From Sitta carolinensis (taxonomy: Eukaryota > Chordata > Aves > Passeriformes > Sittidae): 64,000 nt of DNA. The DNA lies in the NCBI GenBank assembly GCA_032173965.1, contig CM063294.1:9972452-10036451 (forward strand), in the 5' to 3' direction. Every line of letters begins with the position of its first letter. Position 1 is the stretch's first letter. This document shows, piece after piece, positions 47,261 through 60,849 of this stretch. Under the pieces are notes generated by a model, which was given only the letters and a program-made list of their open reading frames with translations, did no database searches and had not been told where the DNA came from. Made by a program: the position numbers and the translations under genes.

Positions 47261-50087
47261 AATTCTTGAGACAGGAGAGCTCCCTGCACTCCCCTGGCTG
47301 GTCTGCAGGTCCAGGGCCTGGTGAAAGGTGCTCATGGATGGGGCTGAACCTCACCCGCTCGTGTGGATGTGGTGCTCCCTTTGGGAGCTCAGCACAGGCT
47401 GCCCATGAGGTCCCCAAGTGTGGCTCTGAAATGAGGCAGCACCACAGGAACGTGGCTTTTTGAGTAGAATATGTAAGTTTTCAATGCTTTGGGTTATTTG
47501 GGTTTTTTCCCCTCATCGATGATGGAATTACTTGCTCCTGCCCTGGGCAGATCTGGATGTTGTTTGACTTTTGCTTCAGAATATCTTCACTGGATAGACA
47601 GTAAATATTTCCATTGTTCTGCTAATTGGGGAAAATCTATTTCATGCAGTCTGTGAAAGTATACTGCTGTGCTGTATGATTTTAATCTTTTTCCTCCTGT
47701 TCCATTTAAAATCCATACAATTAGATTGTGCAATTATGCTAAATAATCGATCTTCTGTATCTTGTTTGCCACTTACATGATGCCTCTTGCAGAGAGGAAA
47801 ACATATCTGAGTACGTCCACTAAATTTGAAATACTGATTTGGTAATACACTGGGATATTTGAGATTATGTTGACCATCTTTCTAAGCTTTCTGATTGCTG
47901 ATCATATGCCCTGAGGAGTATTGTGGTAGGGTATGGATAATAGAGTGTGTGTGGATTTATTGTTAAGCAATTAGGCAAAAAGAGAAAACAAATTTATCAG
48001 GACAAGAATGGGGGCATAGCCTCTTTTATTTTTATTTTTTTTCCCCCTTAATTCTAGATTAAGAACAGTGCTATTGTCAGTGAGGGCAGATTTGCTTATT
48101 TACTTTTGGAAAAGCCCACAAACATGTATTTTCCATACCTGAAGCTGTATCCCATCTCCAGTGTAGGTCTGCTTCCTTGTCAGGTACAAATACCTGTTCC
48201 TTGAGTGATGCTCCCCATTGAAGCTCCTGAGGTGGATCTTCCTGTGAGTGTTTGTCAGAGGGGCAGAGCAGGAGCAGAACTCACTCCAAAGCTTGTCCTG
48301 TGTGCAGCAGATGACCCCGAGGAGATGATGGGATGGGATCTGTGATTTAGACTGCAAGCTGGGCTGCAGCTCACTGCCTGAACATTGCCTGTCGCCACCT
48401 GACCCGAGCTGTATACTTCCTAATAAATATTTTAGCTCTCTACACTCCAGTGATTACGCTCTCCATTGAATACAGATAAAAAGACAAAATGTTTCTTTAA
48501 TCAGTACTGTGATGTGAGACTGTTAAGGTAATAGTGCTTGAAACTATTAGAATCTTGAAGATATTGACTGGCTTGCTTTTGGCATTGCAATTATAATTGT
48601 ATTTTTAGGCTGTGTTATATGGCTTTATAGTAGTTACTCTAACACAGAAGGCTTCCCTGGCCTGTCTGAACTGTAGGGAGATACAGAGGGGAAGGGATTC
48701 TGCAGTCCTGAACTGCAGGTGCAGCTAGCAGATGACCTAATTGGGACTGATATAATTTGGGTTTGGAATGTGCAAGGAAATCCAGGTCATCCCTCTGGAA
48801 TCCACGGTGAACAAGTGTAGATGGATTTGAGGGGAAAAAAACTGTTTGAAACCTTCCTCAAAGTGTATTTTAAGCTCTTGAAGTGTTATGGGGAAGACTG
48901 GTGACAAAAGTTATCTTTTGTGAGTTTAAGGCAGAACGGTGCAAGTGGCCAAAGAAGTCTCCTCTCCACAGACTTGTACCCCCGTTCCCTGAGGAGTGAG
49001 GGCCTCCTGATGCAGAGTTCTCCCAGATTCACCCATGGACACCAGTTATCCTGACCTGCAGATGCAGGGAATTGCAGTCCAAAGAGAAGAGAGGTGATGA
49101 ACTCTGAGCTTCTGCTTGGCCCCCACCAGGGAAAATCACCCCTTCCTTGCTACATCCAGCCTGTAACTGGAGGCTGTCCTGGGAGAACAAGCTGGACTCC
49201 TCCTGTGAACACACGTTTTCACTGATTCCAGCAGGGTCATTTTACCAGTGTAGATTTCCTTCTCACCCGTGGCAATGCACGAACATCAAAAGAGGATCAG
49301 ACACAGAAATTCTTGATACAGTGAGTTACAGAGATCTAACTCAGAAGGTGTCATATATTGCATTAAAAAGTTCAAGAACTGCCCTGTCTTTCTCTCTAAA
49401 TCTCTTTTAGACATAGATTAAAGTGATTTAAATGTGTTGTGTTAGGCATTTGTTTAGTTAAATTAATGCCCTTGCACTATCAGCAGACATTTCGATTTGC
49501 TCAATGTATTTACATGACTCGGGACAAACCCTGTTTGCTGGCTTTTAGTGGGTACTTATTTCCAATTATTAAGGAAAAATAAGCAAGGATGGCTGCCAAC
49601 ATTTTAGAATTACCCTAGAGTTGGTTCAGAGGCTGAGCCTCTGCTCTGGTCACAGACAATTGTGGGCACTTGCCATCTGCTGCTCAAGGATTACCTCGGT
49701 GTGGCTGAGCAGTGGAATTTTGCATGGTGCAAGCCAGCAGCTCCTGGGAGTTTTGATTTCTGACTTTTCTAACAGAACAAAGCTGGATTTGCCACTGAAA
49801 GGCTGCATTGAACGAAGACTATTTCAAGTAGAGTCTGATATACCTGTACCAAAATAGTTGGCTCCTGGTCTCAGGGTATCATTCCAGCTACAGTATTCTC
49901 TTCTCAAGTGGGAATTAAAGTGTTGGGATAACAAAAATCAAAAGAAATGCCTCAGAGTCATCTGGTAGCACTGACTGTGACTCCTGGTGATGTGTGTATA
50001 TGTGCTGGTGTGTTTGTGCATGTGTAGAACTTGCTATTTGCTGCAGGTTGTTTTGTGCAGCCACACCTGGTTGTTCATTGAGGGTCT
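47261..50087. other. Mixed unique DNA, no gene seen
   Basis: GC-rich at 47261-47460, then mostly AT-rich. No exon, repeat array or known element was recognised. Confidence 0.5.
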
Positions 50088-52060
50088 TCATCCCTTCCTA
50101 ATCCCCTGCTGAGGGCTTGCCTTGGCAGATGGATTGGTTCCTGTCTCTGGCACTGCACTCTGAGGCACCATGGAAATGGTGTTGTTAAAATAGTTCTTTA
50201 TCAGCTGGAGGATGTTTCTGGAGAGTGGGACCCAGACCCTTCCTGCTGCCATGGACGGGCTCCTGCCCACCCGTGGGGCTCTGAGGGGCTTCGGATGGTT
50301 TTGCTCGGGCACAAGTGGGATGTTGGCCACGTTGCTTCACTCTGGCTGTTCCCAGCTCTGCTCTCACATTGTTTCCCTGCAGTCAGGAGCAGTGTGTGGG
50401 CTGTGCCTGGTGGGCACTCAGGAGCAGGCTCTGGTAACAGCCCGTGCTGTTAACCCAGGGCTGCTGCTGTAGAAGCATTTCCAGTACTTACCTGCAGTTG
50501 CTGTCACCTCTGCAGCTCCTGCTCACCCAGGTCAATGTTTCCTTTCTCTCACTTCATTTCCTCCAGAGCTGGCACGTTGCAGTGCTGCAGTCTGTGGGAG
50601 CAGTGCTTTCCCTTGAGCTGAGAAATATTTTCTCACCCCGATTTCATGGAAATTCTTGACCTCCCCCTCACTGCATCTGCTACAATGACTGTGGCTCTTC
50701 TGTGCCTCAGCATCTTAGTGGAGTGGGCAATCTTCCTTCCCCTGTCTCCCTCTTCCATTTCCTTTCCTCCTCCCACTTCTACTGCCTTTTTTTCCTTTTC
50801 CCTCTTTCTCATTTTTGTCTGAAAAACATTGCGGCTGTATGTGCATGTTCCAAACTTCATTTCAACCCTATTAAAACAATAAATCCTGATAGTTCCATAG
50901 AAGCTGTTCAAGATCTCTTGGGCCAAAAAAAAATCCTTTTTAACAAAAAAAGTCCCTGAATACAGCTTTACAAAGTACATTTCAGAACCATTATGGCCTT
51001 CTGGGTAAATAATTTTCATTTAAAAAAAAATCTTTATAACACATATTTTAGAAGTGTTTTAAATATTTTTTATGTAGTAGACCATGATGGGTTCTAAAGA
51101 GCCATTATGGTTTATCAGGGAAATCATACACTTCTTAAAAAATTGTCTTTTAAATACTTATTCCTGAGTTGTTGCAACTGTGATGCATTTCTAGCATAGG
51201 GGATTTTTTTCTTCTGGGCTATTTTCCCCTTCTATTATGGAAGAAATGAACATTTTCAGACACCTGTCTCTTTTTGAAACAGAATATGATTGTCTGGCTT
51301 AAATGATACATAGATTGGAAGCTCCACCTTTAGCGTGCAATATGCTTTTCTAAAACCATCCACTCTTTTTCTTAGACCGCTCTGTCACATTCTTTGACAT
51401 TACCTACCTTGCAAGGGCTTGGTGCAGCAGGTGATATCATAGGCAACATCTCCAGATTATTTTTGGCATTCATTGAATGGAAGAGGCTGAGTAGGGACTT
51501 CTCTGCATTGACAAATGATTCCCTCATAAGACAGGGTGTGGAGAGCCCTCATAACTTTTCCCAGAGTTGGGATGTTCACCTGGGGGCTCTCCCAGCAGTT
51601 CCTTGGTGTATGCAGACCATGTTCTTCTTGTCCTCTGAAATCCAGGAAGATTCAGGGAATGACTGGAGGGTGCCTCTTCTCCAGCAGCCTGTTGTGAAGA
51701 TCAAAGCAGGGATGGCTGTGTCTTCTGACTGAACTAGAAAATGTGATTTGAATGCAGATTCTGGGTGTTGCTTTCATTAGAGTCAGTGTGTCAGGGGAGG
51801 GACTGGCATGAGCTGAGGGGAAATGCTCCCAGGCAATGGGGAGAGCAGGAAACTCCTGCCAAGGACTGTGCAAGATCTCCTCAATTACACAGACACCATC
51901 AGGGCAGCCACTTCCCTCCTGGTCCTCCCCATCCCCTGTGGGAGCCCCTGGTTTTCTGGAGAGTCAGACCTGGGTCTTTGTATAACCATTTTCTTTCCTC
52001 CATCAGTGGGCTGAGGTTAGGGGGTAACCCAGAGTCTCACCAGCCCTCTTGAATCTGTGT
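50088..52060. other. GC-richer unique DNA with a polypyrimidine stretch
   Basis: GC-rich at 50100-50560 and 51560-52040. A nearly pure C/T stretch of about 90 bases lies at 50729-50820. Frames are under 130 codons with no recognisable domain. Confidence 0.5.
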
Positions 52061-54069
52061 CACATCTTCATTATCTATTTCAGTGAGGAAACGAAGGGAA
52101 AGGATCAAAGGAACTGTCAGTTTGGAACAAGTCCTTGCAGAGCTGGAGGGAAGGGGTGGTAATGCTTCCAAATTTTGCTGGAATGAAGTGGAATTTGCAA
52201 AGAAGTTGAGGAAAGTGAAATGTTTGTACTATGGTCACACTTGGGAGCCCAGATGAGCATTGAGGCCCCAGTGTGGCAGATGCTGCTGGAGCAGATGCTG
52301 CAGGTGTCCTGGCACTGGTGACTGCTGCATCTCCCCTGGTGCCATAATGAGGGCTGCAAAGTGTAATATCAACACATACAAAAAAAAATACAGAGAAACC
52401 TCATAATCCATACAAGAATAACTCATGGGAAAACCACTTTACCTTAGTTTACCAGCAACTGTCTGTGAAACGAGATGATTGCCCATTATGTAATAGATCT
52501 GTGCAATAAAGCTAAGGTATGATCATTTGAAAGTTAATAAATGGACTTATTCCAGACTGAGATGTTGATGGTAAAACAGATAACCAGATTAAGGGGAGTT
52601 CTTCTCAGAAGACAACTAGTTTTTTTCCAAGGATGTTGCATGTTTTAAAAACTACAGAATATTATTCTTTCCAAATGCAAGTGTTAGCAGGGCTGAAAAA
52701 AACTGATGGGTGATTAACTAAGGAAGCAGGCACCAAAATATGAAAGAGAATAGAAAGATTTAATTAAAAATTAGATGTAGTTTTTCAATCAGTGTAGAGT
52801 TAATCTCAAAACAACAGATAAACATCTGACATAATGGAAGAGCAGCATTTATGCAAGTTACTTGAACTTACCGCTGTCAGCTTTAAAAGGGTCTGTTCAC
52901 AGCCATTTAGGAAACACGAGGAGGAGGAGGCTGCAGGCTCTGATTTTTTTATGGAATTAGAAGAGAATTTCTAAAAAGAAATTCTGTAAAGCTGTAGATG
53001 CATCAAGCAGTGCAAGGCTGGAACAGTTGGTTATTTTCAGAACGCTAAACTGAACTGTTGTGCAGCACAGTGAGTTAACTTCAAAATAATCAGTTGTTGA
53101 GGTAGATTTCCAGGTAAATTAATAGCAGATAATCTACAGTTCATGATGTCTTATTTATTTCTGTAGGTTCCTTTGACAAATTTGGTCAGGGATGCAGAGC
53201 TCAAGCTTTGACTTTCATATTGGTCAGCTGAAAATTCAGTCTGTGTTGCCAGGTGGCTGTCTGGAGACAGCTGCTTTGGTGGTGCTATCTAAGGACTCTT
53301 TGGGGATCCTGGTAGAGCTGTGGAGCTGCAGAGAAGCTGCAGTAATGTGTGAGCCTGTGCTACTGTGGGCACATAGGAAATTGAGAAGAAGGCACAGTGT
53401 GGTAAAGAACACTCAAAGGGGACTCTCGTGGTGGGCATGGGCAGAGAAAGCATCTGGCAAACTTCCTACAGTAACAGCCACAGCATTTGCTCTGTGGCCC
53501 AGCACCCTGACCTCATCTTGGCATCAACCCAATGCCAACCAGACTGAGCAGGAGGCTGTTGAGTCTGGCTCGGGACTCACAAACAAAGCCTGGTAGCGTT
53601 TTTCAGGCAATGGAGGGGAGGAAGCTGGCTATGCCAGCAGAGTTCCTCTGCAGAAGGGTCAATTTGACTGTGTTCCCCACTGGACATCATAAAAGCAGTT
53701 ATGCTGAGTGGGGTTTGTCTCTGTTCCCTGGAGCTGTGGGAGTCATTTTAACTGGTATCAGGGCCTGTAAAGGGTGGGGAGTGGCATCACATCTCGTGGT
53801 GTGTTCCTGGAGCCCAAAACGCCTTCCACCTGGAATAGGCAACCTGGATTTCACTGGCTGCCTTCTCCCTTCCTGGGGAACCTCTCTGAGGGAGGCAGCA
53901 GTCAAACCACAAAGCTTTTCATGTACCTGACAGAGTTTCCATCGTGCCAACCCAACTGGGAAATGCTCATGAAAGTAACTTCCTAAAACACCTCCCACGT
54001 CATTGGCAGCGGCCACTGAAACACAGAGCAGCCACACTCCAAAGGGCTTTTTATGTGCTACTCCTGTCT
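52061..54069. other. Mixed unique DNA, no gene seen
   Basis: Frames of 134 and 132 codons at 53192-53596 and 53532-53930 overlap each other and have no recognisable domain. No element recognised. Confidence 0.5.
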
Positions 54070-54420
54070 CTGCAGACTAAACTATCACAATAAAATGTAA
54101 GGCAGGTAATTAATAATTGTGCCAGTGACCTTGAAAATTAATATTGTTTGTTATTCCTGTAAACAAACTGAGTTTCCTTTCCTTATTTATTTTGTATGGT
54201 AATTTGGCATAAACACTTCTTTTCACATAATTTCCCCAGTTGACTTTTGTCTCCTTGGTAATTTCCGGCTTTAATAAAGAAAACCTAATTAAGAAGGAGC
54301 TGTTGATTGGTTTGCTAGTGTAATTAACACAGGTGATGCTAATGAGTTTCAATGAAACCAATAGTTTATAGGGAAAAATAAAGAGTTGTGCTGCATATGG
54401 TGTGAGTGATATCTGCACTT
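54070..54420. other. Candidate conserved non-coding element, TAAT-rich
   Basis: Contains TAATTAATAATTG at 54107-54119, GTAATTAAC at 54320-54328 next to an E-box CAGGTG at 54330-54335, and a TTGATTGG word near 54303. The 102-codon minus frame has no recognisable domain. Texture-based call. Confidence 0.33.
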
Positions 54421-55419
54421 TGGGAAGATATTATTGTGATTTCCAAGCCTCATGTGAGTGGTTTGTGAACATGGGCGGGGGAGATAAAATGTTTTATAAG
54501 ATTCATTAGTGGTGTTAGACCAAGTTGAATAAGCTTCATGGCTTGGGTATATTAAAAATCAGTTTTTTTTCTGACCCCATTAATAGCATGGAAACTTTTA
54601 TCTTCCCGTGGGAGGGAAGAAATGTTAGCTTTCTCTGTTTTGTCTGTGCTACATCTGCAGTACAACTGCTGCAGTGAGTGTTGGGTCCTGGTTTGGGGGG
54701 GCTGAGCAGGTCTCCAGCCCCCTGAGAGTTGGGGGGGGTCTGAGGGGAGCCCCACTGCCCCTCTTATCTTCCTACACAAAATAGAAAAGGCTGGGGATAA
54801 GGCTGTGCAAGGAGTCTTTTTCTGATTTCCTTGTTGTCACCTCAGGCGGTTTCTCTCAATTATTTTTTTTTTCCTCCTGACAACGAGAGCAGGATTTTGC
54901 CCCACATATTTAATTCAATGCAAAATGTGAAATCTTTGTTACTGTAAGTGAGATATTCTGAATTTCTGCTACAGGTACAAATGCTGCAACATCATGCTGC
55001 TGCTGTTTTTGTGCAGCAGTTTCTTTGGGAGGAAACATTTACTTTTGTAATAACATTGAAAACATTTTATAGTTGGTCCATGTTACAAAGAGGCATTTGT
55101 TGCTCCCTAATTTACATAGCTTTTTGTTCTGCAAGGTGAAATACAGTTATGTTTTATATTCCAAAGGTATGTTCTTTTGTTCATTCTAGTCCTGCCTTTA
55201 CATCTACTTTTTATTTGGCTTTCCTTTCTTTCTCCACTCTTTTTCTTTTCATTTTCCTCTCATTTTTCACCATGATGTAGTTAATTCTTTTTTTCAGCTC
55301 ATGCTACACTTTGTCTTGTCTATTGCTATGTGACAGAAAAGCCAGAGACATTCCATGTCTGGCAGTACACCTCCAGGGACATCTTTTGAACTCTCATAAT
55401 TTGTATTTATTGCCACCCA
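54421..55419. other. Mixed unique DNA, no gene seen
   Basis: G-rich at 54682-54746 with runs of 7 and 8 G. The spacing between them is too long for a good quadruplex call. Pyrimidine-rich at 55220-55270. Confidence 0.5.
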
Positions 55420-55830
55420 CTTTGTAAGTTCACAGTTTAATTTGCCAGCAGTGGCAGTGTTAGGCCGACACAGTAAAACAAGATAACGTTAAAATGTCAG
55501 AACGAGAGGGGGCATGAATGATGCATTACTCACTGCTAGAACTTGCACTTGTCATGCCTTTCCACCAAAGTGATGTTAACTACCTTTTGAGAGCCTTATC
55601 TGACTGGTATTACTCAGAAATAGGATCATTAGTTCACTGCTCTGATTAGAAGGTTGCTATGGTTGATTAACTCTTCTGGAACTGGGATCACGGTGGGAAC
55701 ATAACATGAATCACGCTGGATTATGCATCTAGAACTAATTTTATAATTATTTTTTGCATTTTTATAGTTGTTTACATATGTATTTTCCTTAATTCACTAG
55801 TGGGCTGACAGGAGTGAGAGCAGAGGGGAA
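55420..55830. other. Candidate conserved non-coding element
   Basis: Repeat-free, with two GATA-type sites (AGATAA 55481-55486, CTTATCTG 55595-55602), an NK2-like CACTTG at 55546-55551 and an OTX-like GGATTA at 55718-55723. CpGs are kept at 55467-55504 and 55690-55715. No coding frame. Inferred from motifs. Confidence 0.38.
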
Positions 55831-58029
55831 AAATGGAGCACATTTTAATGGAAACATTCAAGGTAGATTTCAGTTGAGCTGTTTCTCCTTCAGCACAGTG
55901 TGCTAACAGTGACCTATTATGCAAATTGGAATAAAATCAGGAAAAACTGCAATTTGAGGTGGTTTCTAGAGTTGCACAGATAGTGTTAGTTAAAGCCTCA
56001 GCAAAGAGTGACAGCCACAATCAGATCCTCGTGTCAGATGCAGAGAATGCATTTGCTGCAGAAAAGCCAGCCAGGGTGAGCACAGGGGAATATCTGTAAG
56101 AGGCATGTCACAGGGACCATCCGAGGGTTGAGGCTGCTCTTCCTAAGTGCTTCTGAAGTGCTGCCTTGTGACTGATTTTCCAAATTTGCAAAATGAGCAG
56201 AAATTAATGCACTTTAAAAAAATAAATTAAATAATAATAAAAACATTTTGCCAGAGCAGTATTGTCATAACCAATGTAGGAGTTTATTTCTGAATGCTCT
56301 TTTTGCTCCTTCACTGTAGGGATTCCTTGGCCATTATGACTCCTGATACCATAATGGACAACTAACATTAGTGTTATGGTAAAAAAAAAAAATATCCTTG
56401 TGATGTGGGCATTAGCAAAGGTGCATTAGCAAGAATAATGTCTCCTAGCCCAGCAAGTACCTGGTCACAAGACAGCTCTTTGTAATTTCAGTGCTTCCTT
56501 CTGTATGCAAAGAGTTCTCTGCATCAGCCTATCTTGAGCAGGCAATTTCAGACTGAGTTCAGGCAATACACCTGAACACCTGACTGAAATACCAAATCCT
56601 CTGCTGGCTTTATGCAAAATGGCTCTGATCCAATCGTCTCTGTAGTCAAGGAGAGCTGGATCAGATCCTAAAAGATCCAAGAAGGATACAATTTAATTGA
56701 GTGAGTAGCATGACTGATTCCTACTGTTACATATCTGAGTAAAACAAGGAGGCTTTGGACAGCAATTAGCTGAAAAATGTGATTCGAAGAATACAATCAC
56801 ACTGTTGACAGTGACTTTGGAGGGTAGATTTTGGCTGCTGAGGAAGAGATTTTACTTTAATGATAAGAAATAAAGATTCCTTTGTAGCAGAAACATGTTT
56901 TAATGAAGTTCAGACATACCGAGGCAGAATGTAGTTGCCTTCTGCCATAGACTGTGTGTGGGCACATTAGGGGTAAGTCCAAATTTTATATCCCTTACTC
57001 AGTTCATCCTCAGACAGTGATGAAAGAATTACTCAGACTTTGGTCGTGACTTCATGGGGACTGTTTACCAGAGTCCAGGGCTCAGAAATGGATCATGGCT
57101 GGCAGTTAACTTTTTCATAGATGAATATCCACCACTATCCTTTTCTTGCTGGATTTAAAATACAGCTTTGGCCTGAATTGTGAGTTGCTGGTTCTTTTTT
57201 GGCCACATCAAAATCAATCACAGTGTAAATCAATGTTGTGTGTCTGCAGAGGAGCTGCTGTTCTGCAGGGTTTGTCTTATTAACACAAGCTCGAGAGATG
57301 GAAAAGCAGATGAAACTTCTACCTGTTGCTAAGTAGAAAGCCACAATTAAGGGGTGGTGCAGCCCATATTTTTAAGTGTTGTACTGAGAGTAGAGATGGA
57401 GGATGGTCCTGGGTTATAACCCTGGCACTTCCAGTTTGAAGATACTATTAGGAGCTTTTACTCTCCATTTGAGCAGGAGTATCTACACCAGCTTGCATGA
57501 AATTGAGCCCATATAATGCAGTTTGAAAGTATTTTTTGTCTTTTTTCTTTAATTTAAATAAATACAATAGGTTCTATTTGGCTTTAAAAATATCCAGACT
57601 GCCTTTTGGAAATGGTGAAGTTGGCATGATCTGAAAAGACCTCTATTATTATTAAAATTAAATGGATTTCTGAATGACAGTCTCACATTTTAGATGTGTT
57701 TTAAATAAGTGTTGAGAAAAGGCTATAAGGGCAGAACTGATCTGTTAGGCTGACAAGGCAGACCTGAAACTTTTTTTCATCATGACAGAAGGTTTTTCAG
57801 GGACCAGAAGACCTCTGTACCCTTGCAAAACAATTATTGCACCTGAATTTCCACACTGCTCTGCAGCCCTTCTCTCCAGCTGCCTCTTGCTGCACTTTCT
57901 GCATTGCCCAAGAATTCTCATGTCCTGAGTCATATGGGAAATGAAAGAGAACAAAAAAGAAAGTATCACCAGTTTTTGCCTACCTTTTTTTGCTGTGAGC
58001 CAAGGCTTTTGCAGCACCATTAGGATGTA
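55831..58029. other. AT-rich unique DNA, no gene seen
   Basis: No gene or element recognised. CCATTATG and CATAATGG form a spaced inverted pair at about 56332-56358. Confidence 0.5.
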
Positions 58030-58270
58030 GATTATCATATTTAAAACCTGTGATGACACCATTGTACCCATCTGAATGATTAATCTGCTCATTAAAAGAG
58101 TGCCGATGGGCTAGTCTAATTGGAACATGGATCTTCTTAAAGGACGTTGCAGGGTCGGGAATAGGAAATATTACTCATAACATAAAGTAGGGATTAATTA
58201 TGCTACTAAATACTACTGCGTGAAATTTACATATGGGTCTGGTCATTGGTGAGGGGTTAGGAAAAGTGTA
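58030..58270. other. Candidate conserved non-coding element
   Basis: Repeat-free block with TGATGACA, homeodomain-type GGATTAATTA (58191-58200) and isolated CpGs at 58104-58219. Frames are interrupted. Texture-based call. Confidence 0.3.
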
Positions 58271-59739
58271 AGCAATCCCATTTTTATAGCCTTAAAAATG
58301 TAGGTGGTGCACTCGTGGCAAATCTTAACCCCTTGTTGTTTCAGAGGCAAGATGTGCTCAGGTGCCATGGGAGGGGCAGGAACAGAGCTCCAGGTCAATT
58401 AATCACCACTGCTTGAACTGCAGCCCTTTCCAACGTGCAGGTTGCAGCAGCACCTGATGCAGTTGCAGTAGAAGGTTTCTAACTGTGCTTCCTGTGAAAT
58501 GCAGCCCTTCCCCTGCTGCCTCCCAGGGCAGTGGGCACGGTGGTCTCTGCACGGAGCCCCTCTGGAATTGCATGGGCCATGGCAGTGCTCTGGCTCCAGT
58601 CTCAGCTTGGCAGTGGGACTAAGCATTTAATTACAGGAACAGGCATTGTTGCCCTGGTCTGTGATGGTAAATTTTGCCTCTTTTCAAGAAGTACTTGGCA
58701 GCAGTTAGGCAGAATTGCTCAGTTGTGTGATGGCTTTTCCTGAGTGTTTCTGTTTCCTCATGGTTGCTGTTGGGAGGCTGCTCTAGCTGGACAGGAAAAG
58801 CCAAGTGTGGAGTTCTGCTGTTCCTGACCTATCTTAGGCCAAGGTGTCACCCTGTGCAGGGTCACCCCTCTCTCACAGCAGTGGCAGTCTTCATGCTCTT
58901 TCTGATTTAGCAGATGTCTTTATCCTAGAGTTGCACTGCCAAGGTGATTTTAATACCAGTCTGGGCAGAATTTAGGAATCGATGGAGTTTGGATAGGCTG
59001 CAAAGCAGGAAAAGAGAAAGAGTATCATGGATGAAACCCCCTGTTATTTGAAGTTGACCTGAGGTATTTTAATGGATTATGTCCCCTCTGAAGTAATGAT
59101 GTGCTGTTTTCTTGAGATTGTACAGGATTTTACAATTTTTTAAACCAGTTCTTCAAAGAAATCTGTATTTAAGCTGGGAATCTGTTCTACATCCCATATC
59201 TCCTAAATCTCTGGGCAGTTCCCTATCCACTAGATTTTCCTCTCTGGATATTAATCAACATGGCAGCCAGTCCTTTGGAAATTTTTTCCAAGTTGTTATT
59301 TCTTATATATCAGAGGATCATTCTCCCTCTAATATGTGAATATATAATGACTTCGTATGCATCTGAAAAAATGGAGGCAAACCCATATGGATTGTTTCCT
59401 TAGTGAAAAGGCCCTTGAATTGAAGGAACTAATTCCTCTGAATTTAGATCTGAGCCACAATGTAGCATCCTAAACATTGACAGAATTTTTGTATTTCCCA
59501 TTAGTGAAAGCATGATAGAATTGTTTTTTCCCTTGCCAATTTGAACCATGATACTCAACATCCTTCAAGAGTTAAAGATCTAGAAAACCTTTGCTTAAAG
59601 GGGTAATTTCAGTGAAATTCAGAGGGTCTACTCAGCGTGTTGGGTGGAAGATTTGGATGTATGCAGTTAAATGTACAAGCACCTCTGTGTAATTCATCAC
59701 CTCAGTATCTGGCACTGGATAAAAATCCAATATCTATAA
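58271..59739. other. Mixed unique DNA, no gene seen
   Basis: GC-richer at 58360-58620, otherwise AT-rich. Nothing recognised. Confidence 0.5.
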
Positions 59740-59900
59740 GACCATGCTCTCAAGGATGAAACTCAGGATGACTTTCCCAGTTTAACAGCTGGAGGGAATG
59801 AAGCCTGGCAGGGCAGGGCTCAAATCCCTTGTCCAAGGTTACAGATGAGCCCGTGGCAGAGCTGTGGAAAGTGACTCTGGCTATCAAGCATCTGTGCATA
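59740..59900 (-). mobile_element. MIR-type SINE relic, reverse orientation
   Basis: The stretch CTTGTCCAAGGTTACAGATG at 59828-59847, then CCGTGGCAGAGCTG at 59851-59864, matches the reverse complement of the MIR core (CTTGCCCAAGGTCACACAGC, then GTGGCAGAGC). A CCCAGTTTAACAGCTGGAGG word at about 59777-59796 sits where MIR has CCCATTTTACAGATGAGG. GTGACTCTGGCTATCAAGCA follows where MIR has its CTGGCTCCAGAG-like part. Strongly diverged; borders approximate. Confidence 0.7.
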
Positions 59901-60352
59901 TTTGGTGAGCTGCCTTCCCTCTCTAGAGCCACATGAGCATTTAAGTGTTTTGTTGGATAGGGGCCTAGATGCTTTTAGGGTTTGTTTTGAAAGCTGCTGT
60001 TTATTTTAAAGCACTTTCCCCAGCTAATTTACAGGTCTCTTCTTGAGGTCTGCTATGGCGAGTCCCACCTTATGGAAAGGGCTTCTGTATATTGTGAGAT
60101 GCTGGAGGACCTTTGGGATCCACTTTCTGATAAAAGCTCTTGAGGATGGAGCAGAGGAATGGGCCACTTGTCAATCAGCACAGGCAGCCTATCCCCTGAA
60201 ATTCTCCTTGCCTGTACCCAGATCCTCCAGGGGCTGGTTCTGCCTGAAGATACGGATCCTGGAGCAGGGATCCAGCCAGCTCACCAGATGGCCACGAGTC
60301 ACTGAGCATGTTTGTGGTGCAGAGTCTCCAAAGTCTCTGGCAGCCTGCCAGT

Positions 60353-60384
<32 letters not shown>

Positions 60385-60849
60385 CAATTTACTTAGGGGA
60401 TGGAGACGGGGGAATACCAAACTGCTTATTGGCCATCAGAGTGGGAGCTGTAAAAAGTATTGGATCCATAATTGCATTTGGCCTCCCCAGTGACCAAGGC
60501 TGAAATCCCTGCGGAAGCTGTTTTCAGTTTTTAATTTTTTTCCCTTCAATAGAAGAGCCATTAGAAGAAAAATATGATAGTTTTTCTTTAAAAATAGTGT
60601 CTGCTGGGATGCTGTAAGTGATTGTTGGCAGAGCAATCCTTGTATGCCAGGATTCTTCTGTAAGTAATGAGATCACTTGGATCAGCATGAGAAAATGGGA
60701 TAATCCACTTCTATAGAAAGTGAAAGCTCTGATACAAAGCATGAGTGAGCTTGTGAAGCATGTCACTGTATGTTTAGCCTCTGTGTCTATAATAACCTTG
60801 TACTTGCTTCCTAATAGTTGTAAAGAATACAGTAATGCTAAAAACAAGT
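59901..60849. other. Unique DNA, no gene seen
   Basis: Contains the (AT)n array. A 113-codon + frame (60043-60384) runs into that array and has no recognisable domain. Confidence 0.5.
60355..60383. repeat. (AT)n microsatellite
   Basis: Perfect alternating AT for 29 bases. It can form a cruciform or hairpin and is likely length-polymorphic. Confidence 0.95.

Noticed and set aside
54682..54746. G-rich stretch as a G-quadruplex
   Set aside because: The two long G runs are separated by about 29 bases, longer than usual loops.
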